A stretch of 64,000 nucleotides of DNA from contig NZ_FNCH01000018.1 of assembly GCF_900100705.1 (NCBI RefSeq), positions 1-64,000 of the forward strand, given 5' to 3'. Made by a program: the position numbers and the translations under genes. This document shows positions 60,721 to 64,000 of this stretch, piece by piece (position 1 is the stretch's first letter; every line of letters starts with the position of its first letter). This stretch comes from Pedobacter terrae (GTDB taxonomy: Bacteria; Bacteroidota; Bacteroidia; Sphingobacteriales; Sphingobacteriaceae). Under the pieces are notes generated by a model. The model was not told the DNA's origin. It searched no databases and saw only the letters and a program-made list of their open reading frames with translations.

Positions 60721-62241
60721 ATGGAAATAAAAAGAAATTTATACTTTGGTTTACTCATTGCATCTTTTTTTTATGGTTGCACATCGACGAGGATGGTGCA
60801 TCAAAAAAGTGCAGATACCGAACCCTATCGCCCAGAATACCATTTTACACCTAAAGCCCATTGGATGAACGATCCAAATGGAATGGTCTATTTAAATGGA
60901 AAATACCATTTGTTTTTTCAGTACAATCCCGATTCCACTATTTGGGGTCCTATGCACTGGGCGCATGCAACCAGTAAGGATATGATCCACTGGGAGGAGC
61001 AACCAATCGCCCTGTATCCGGATAGCCTGGGCACAATATTCTCCGGAAGTGCAGTAATAGACAAAGATAATACTGCAGGTTTTGGAAAAAATGCCATGGT
61101 GGCGATATTTACGCATCACAATAAGAAAATTGAAGATCAGAAGACAGGACTTCACCAATATCAAAGTCTCGCTTATAGTCTTGATGAAGGCAAAACCTGG
61201 ACGAAGTATAAAGGCAATCCGGTACTTCCAAATCCGGGCATCTGGGATTTCAGGGATCCGAAGGTGATGTGGCATGCCGCTACCGGGAAATGGATCATGA
61301 CCTTAGCCACAAAAGACCGTATCACATTTTATTCCTCTCCCAATTTAAAGAAATGGACCAAGGAAAGTGAGTTTGGCGAAAAGCTGGGTGCCCACGGTGG
61401 CGTGTGGGAATGTCCGGACTTATTTCCACTTGAATTTAATGGTAAAACACATTGGGTTCTTTTAGTAAGTATCAACCCGGGCGGGCCTAATGGTGGTTCA
61501 GCCACACAGTATTTCACCGGTAATTTTGACGGAAAAACTTTTAAACCAGATGCTGAAAAGCAAAAATGGATGGATTATGGTACGGACAATTATGCGGGTG
61601 TAACGTTCTCCAATACAGGAACGAGAAAAATCCTGATGGGATGGATGAATAATTGGAACTACGCCAACGTGGTACCGACTAAGGCCTGGCGTGGCGCTAT
61701 GACCATCCCGAGAGAATTATCACTTGAAAATGTTGGGGACGAGCTTTACCTTCGTTCGGTTCCTGTAAAGGAAATTTTGCCATTGTTAAAGCCTGTTTAT
61801 AAAAAAGGAATGGTTACTATTGATCAGGAGATTGACCTTTCTGCATATGCCAGGCCTCTGGATGGAAAGTTTAAACTTGATATTAGCCTGGAAAATGCCA
61901 GCGACTTTAATGTTGTATTATCGAACGTTAGCGGACAAAAGCTGATTATAGGCTACGATAAAAAGAACAACAGTTACTTTATCGACCGGACACTATCTGG
62001 TGAAACATCATTTGAAAAAGGATTTGCCAAAAAACATATTGCACCCAGGTTACTGGCCAATAAGGAAATCCATATCAGCTTAATTCTGGATGTAGCATCC
62101 ATTGAACTTTTTGCCGACAACGGATTAACCGTGATGACAGATATCTTCTTTCCGGATAGCGCTATTAACACGATCAAAATTCAAAGCAAAGCCGTTAATA
62201 AGTTAACCAGTCTATCGCTGTCAAAGATTGATAAGAAGTAA
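60721..62241 (+). CDS. GH32 exo-levanase/fructosidase lipoprotein
   Basis: A 506-aa lipoprotein (lipobox FFYGC, Cys 20) with canonical GH32 motifs: WMNDPNG (nucleophile D51), FRDPKVM (D179) and WECPDLF (E230). A C-terminal beta-sandwich with LILDVASIELFADNG follows. It is a typical exo-beta-fructosidase that would release fructose from oligosaccharides. It is the last gene of the fructan operon. Confidence 0.94.
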   Translation: MEIKRNLYFGLLIASFFYGCTSTRMVHQKSADTEPYRPEYHFTPKAHWMNDPNGMVYLNGKYHLFFQYNPDSTIWGPMHWAHATSKDMIHWEEQPIALYPDSLGTIFSGSAVIDKDNTAGFGKNAMVAIFTHHNKKIEDQKTGLHQYQSLAYSLDEGKTWTKYKGNPVLPNPGIWDFRDPKVMWHAATGKWIMTLATKDRITFYSSPNLKKWTKESEFGEKLGAHGGVWECPDLFPLEFNGKTHWVLLVSINPGGPNGGSATQYFTGNFDGKTFKPDAEKQKWMDYGTDNYAGVTFSNTGTRKILMGWMNNWNYANVVPTKAWRGAMTIPRELSLENVGDELYLRSVPVKEILPLLKPVYKKGMVTIDQEIDLSAYARPLDGKFKLDISLENASDFNVVLSNVSGQKLIIGYDKKNNSYFIDRTLSGETSFEKGFAKKHIAPRLLANKEIHISLILDVASIELFADNGLTVMTDIFFPDSAINTIKIQSKAVNKLTSLSLSKIDKK

Positions 62242-62256
62242 TTAAAATAGTATAGG

Positions 62257-62294
62257 AGCCTGTGTGAATTTGATTTTTCTTCACAGGGATTTTA
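62257..62294 (+). terminator. Terminator of the fructan operon
   Basis: CCTGTG (62259-62264) pairs with CACAGG (62282-62287), or CCTG..TGAA with TTCACAGG using a bulge. The hairpin is followed by GATTTTATT. It lies 17 bases after the last GH32 stop codon. Confidence 0.7.
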
Positions 62295-62442
62295 TTAATA
62301 AAAGCTTAGTAAATCAACTAAAATAGTGCCTGTTCTTAGTGTTGCTATTTTAGTTATTCAGGCTAGCACTGCAATACTCATATCTTTAGCTTAAAGGAAT
62401 TAAGCCTGGGTTTAATTCCTTTAATTAATCAGCCTTTTATGA

Positions 62443-62887
62443 AAAACTGCAGTTACCCGTGATATTGAGCATGAAATTGTACCCATGGCAAAAGATCATA
62501 ACCTTGCTATTTTTCCATGGAGCCCGCTCGCCGGAGGTTTTTTATCAGGCAAGTATACCTGCGATGGGACAAAAGACAACAACTCAAGGCGCGCCACTTT
62601 TGATTTTCCCCCAATTGATAAGGATAAAGCTTATGACCTTGTTGATGTGATGAAAACGATCGGTGAGGCCTGCGAAGCAACCGTAGCGCAGGTTGCCCTG
62701 GCCTGGGTTAGGCAACAGCCTGGTGTAACCAGTACCCTTATTGGGTGCCAGGAGTGTAGAACAACTGCAAGTGAATGTTCATTCAACCACCCTGACCCTA
62801 AGTGCTGAAGATATATTAAAAATACAGATAATTAGCGCATTAACCAGTCAATATCCAGGTTGGATGATTGAGAACCAGAATAGTTAG
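62443..62887 (+). pseudogene. C-terminal remnant of an aldo/keto reductase
   Basis: From 62443 the frame reads KTAVTRDIEHEIVPMAKDHN, then AIFPWSPLAGGFLSGKY and TVAQVALAWVRQQPG, all aldo/keto reductase C-terminal blocks. The N-terminal catalytic half (Asp, Tyr, Lys, His) is missing. One extra base in the GGG near 62743 shifts the frame. The correct continuation (GARSVEQLQVNVHSTTLTLS) runs to the stop at 62885. It is thus 5'-truncated and frameshifted. Confidence 0.85.
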
Positions 62888-63256
62888 AAAAGCTAATGAT
62901 ATCCACAGCCTGGATAAGTCCAAAACGTGACAAGTATTCCACTTTCTGATTATCCATTTTCATATTCTGCTTTTGGATTTGTCACAGCTCAAGATCGGCA
63001 TTCTAAAAGTAGTTCAGGTTGGCGCCAGACGATTGCAAAAATTGAAAAATTGTTAATAAGCCTACCACCCGAATAGGGGGGATTACGTACTGTGATGAAG
63101 CCTCCAGGCAAAATCATGATGTAAACCTGGTATATGGTTGTCTTTAACATTGTCTAAAAACACTAATTTTAATAGGTATTTCTAATAATAAATCTAAAGT
63201 TTTTTGAGTTTTTGACAGTGTATTTCCCTCGGCTTCAGTCTGGGTTATAAATATGC
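62888..63256. other. Gene-free stretch between two remnants
   Basis: About 370 bp with no recognisable gene, hairpin or repeat. It joins the aldo/keto reductase remnant to the Fic/recombinase debris and is probably decayed sequence. Confidence 0.6.
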
Positions 63257-63481
63257 TCCTGATACAGATTCGATGTTCACGCATCTGGAGTTTCTCTTAA
63301 ATATGACGATCTCAACCTTGATTTTCTCGAGGCTGTGTTTCGTCATGTCAATGAAGCTGAACTGATGAACTTATATTTCAACCAGCCCAGCCGGGCGGTA
63401 TAACCGAAAGTAGGGTTTATATACGAATGGCTTATGGCAAAAGAACTCCAACTAAATTTCGAGACTGGTGGTAACTATTAA
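63257..63481 (+). pseudogene. Fragment of a Fic-like protein
   Basis: The frame opens with FTHLEF, loses one base after 63293, continues LKYDDLNLDFLEAVFRHV and has a TAA at 63401-63403. It ends FIYEWLMAKELQLNFETGGNY at a TAA (63479-63481). The blocks HLEF.LKYE, LxAxFxHV and FLYEWLTG match the N-terminal region of one group of Fic-family proteins from memory. The fic motif itself is absent. Two or more lesions mark it as a dead fragment. Confidence 0.5.
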
Positions 63482-63844
63482 AAATTACATAGAGAAATCA
63501 TTGGCAAAGTTAGTCGTTTAGAACAGCGGTATATTGAAGAGGAGATCGAAAGCGAGTTGTGTAAGAAGTATAAAGTGAAGTATGACGAAGAAAGGGACAA
63601 CATTGAGCAAGATTTGATGAAATTGACTTCACAAGTGTCGAACCTCGAAAAATGCGTCCACCTGGCCATCAAATTCGCCGCTGAATTGCCTTTAAAGTAG
63701 CATTCTGGAGACTATCATACGAAGCGACAACTGCAACAACATATGCTGTTTCCCTCAGGGATTACGTGCGACAAGAAAACGGACGAATGTCGAGCCAAGG
63801 AAATAAATTCTGTTTTTTTGTTTTGCTTATTTTCAGATTATTAA
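63482..63844 (+). pseudogene. C-terminal fragment of a large serine recombinase
   Basis: The fragment starts inside the coiled coil (SRLEQRYIEEEIESELCKKY, then YDEERDNIEQDLMKLTSQVSNLEK). It reaches an amber codon at 63698-63700 where relatives have Trp, and continues in frame as SGDYHTKRQLQQHMLFPSGI, CDKKTDECRAKEINSVF, to a TAA at 63842. This matches the C-terminal end of Bacteroidota serine recombinases (...LW.SSDY..KQ.LQ.L.FP.GI.Y). The catalytic and zinc-ribbon domains are missing. It indicates a past integrated element. Confidence 0.75.
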
Positions 63845-63856
63845 CACAAAAAAAAG

Positions 63857-63898
63857 AAAAGCGGAATACCCGATTTGTGTATCGAATATTCCGCTTTT
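63857..63898 (+). terminator. Strong hairpin terminator after the recombinase remnant
   Basis: AAAAGCGGAATA (63857-63868) is perfectly complementary to TATTCCGCTTTT (63887-63898), with an inner CGAT/ATCG pair. It can work in both directions owing to the flanking A and T runs. It has outlived the recombinase gene it once ended. Confidence 0.75.
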
Positions 63899-64000
63899 AA
63901 TTACAGCAAATTACAAAAACAAACTATAAAAGTGGCAGGATAGGTAAAACAAATTGGTTTTTCCAAAATATATTGATATATCTGGAATATCTCAATATTC
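63899..64000. other. Window end, no gene seen
   Basis: AT-rich sequence, no ORF or repeat. The last bases show a short AATATATTGATATAT palindromic run that cannot be interpreted at the edge of the window. Confidence 0.5.

Noticed and set aside
45459..62241. Fructan locus as a wholly new system
   Set aside because: Gene content matches the characterised levan locus of Bacteroides thetaiotaomicron. Only details of domains and order appear new.
63478..63672. Minus-strand ORF of 64 codons
   Set aside because: It is the antisense of the recombinase fragment, whose translation matches a known family.
63899..64000. Attachment site or inverted terminal repeat at the window edge
   Set aside because: The AT-rich palindromic run is too weak and cut by the window end.
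1..64000. CRISPR array, complete insertion sequence or toxin-antitoxin pair
   Set aside because: No regularly spaced repeats, no intact transposase and no convincing toxin-antitoxin pair were seen. The Fic and DUF6881-like genes alone do not support one.

Overview
The window looks like chromosome of a soil or water Bacteroidota, most likely Sphingobacteriaceae (Pedobacter-like). The reasons are low GC, almost no Shine-Dalgarno sites, TAnnTTTG-type promoter boxes, a SusC/SusD sugar-uptake operon run by a hybrid two-component regulator (HTCS), a CzcA pump fused to a TolC-like protein, and a KdpD without a kinase half. This assignment is inference from gene content; no database was searched.

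Layout. 1-110: 3' end of a 5S rRNA and its terminator. 110-660: no gene, but two diverged copies of a structured repeat whose helices carry compensating changes. 720-5570: a subtilisin-like protease, then a convergent three-gene operon (membrane glycosyltransferase, polyprenol-type GT2, polysaccharide deacetylase). 5740-9383: a PI-PLC-like lipoprotein and a GH51 arabinofuranosidase sharing a bidirectional terminator. 9765-17773: a potassium-uptake kdp cluster (tiny ORF, kdpF, kdpA, kdpB, kdpC, a porin, a small membrane protein, truncated KdpD and a small unknown), with palindromic repeats in several gaps. 17973-24935: housekeeping and stress genes (two SDRs, two DinB-like proteins, a YdeI-like protein, WYL and HxlR regulators, an acyltransferase). 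25270-31256: a heavy-metal efflux operon. 31257-36464: an oxidoreductase with a Tat-like leader, a membrane-bound LytTR regulator, a heme-protein pair and gene debris. 36465-38581: a divergent Hpt protein and hybrid kinase. 38733-45290: an AraC regulator, an alpha/beta hydrolase, several small unknowns, and an HxlR regulator divergent from a quinone oxidoreductase.

45459-62241 is a complete levan/fructan utilisation locus. It holds an HTCS with a sugar-binding-protein sensor domain, a sugar porter, a fructokinase, SusC, SusD, a surface glycan-binding protein and three different GH32 enzymes. The gene set matches the known Bacteroides thetaiotaomicron levan locus (BT1754-BT1765). The model is that the endo-acting surface enzyme cuts levan, SusCD imports the oligomers, periplasmic GH32 enzymes release fructose, the HTCS senses fructose, and the porter and kinase bring it into metabolism.

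62443-63844 is a graveyard: a truncated and frameshifted aldo/keto reductase, a broken Fic-like fragment, and the C-terminal end of a large serine recombinase with an in-frame amber codon. This is the scar of a former mobile element next to the fructan locus.

Points most worth following are the paired structured repeat at 277-637, the orphan terminator and tiny ORF ahead of kdpF, the internal signal-peptide-like segment in the CzcA-TolC fusion, the lipobox on the fructan HTCS, and the recombinase/Fic debris. I saw no CRISPR array, tRNA gene or intact transposon.
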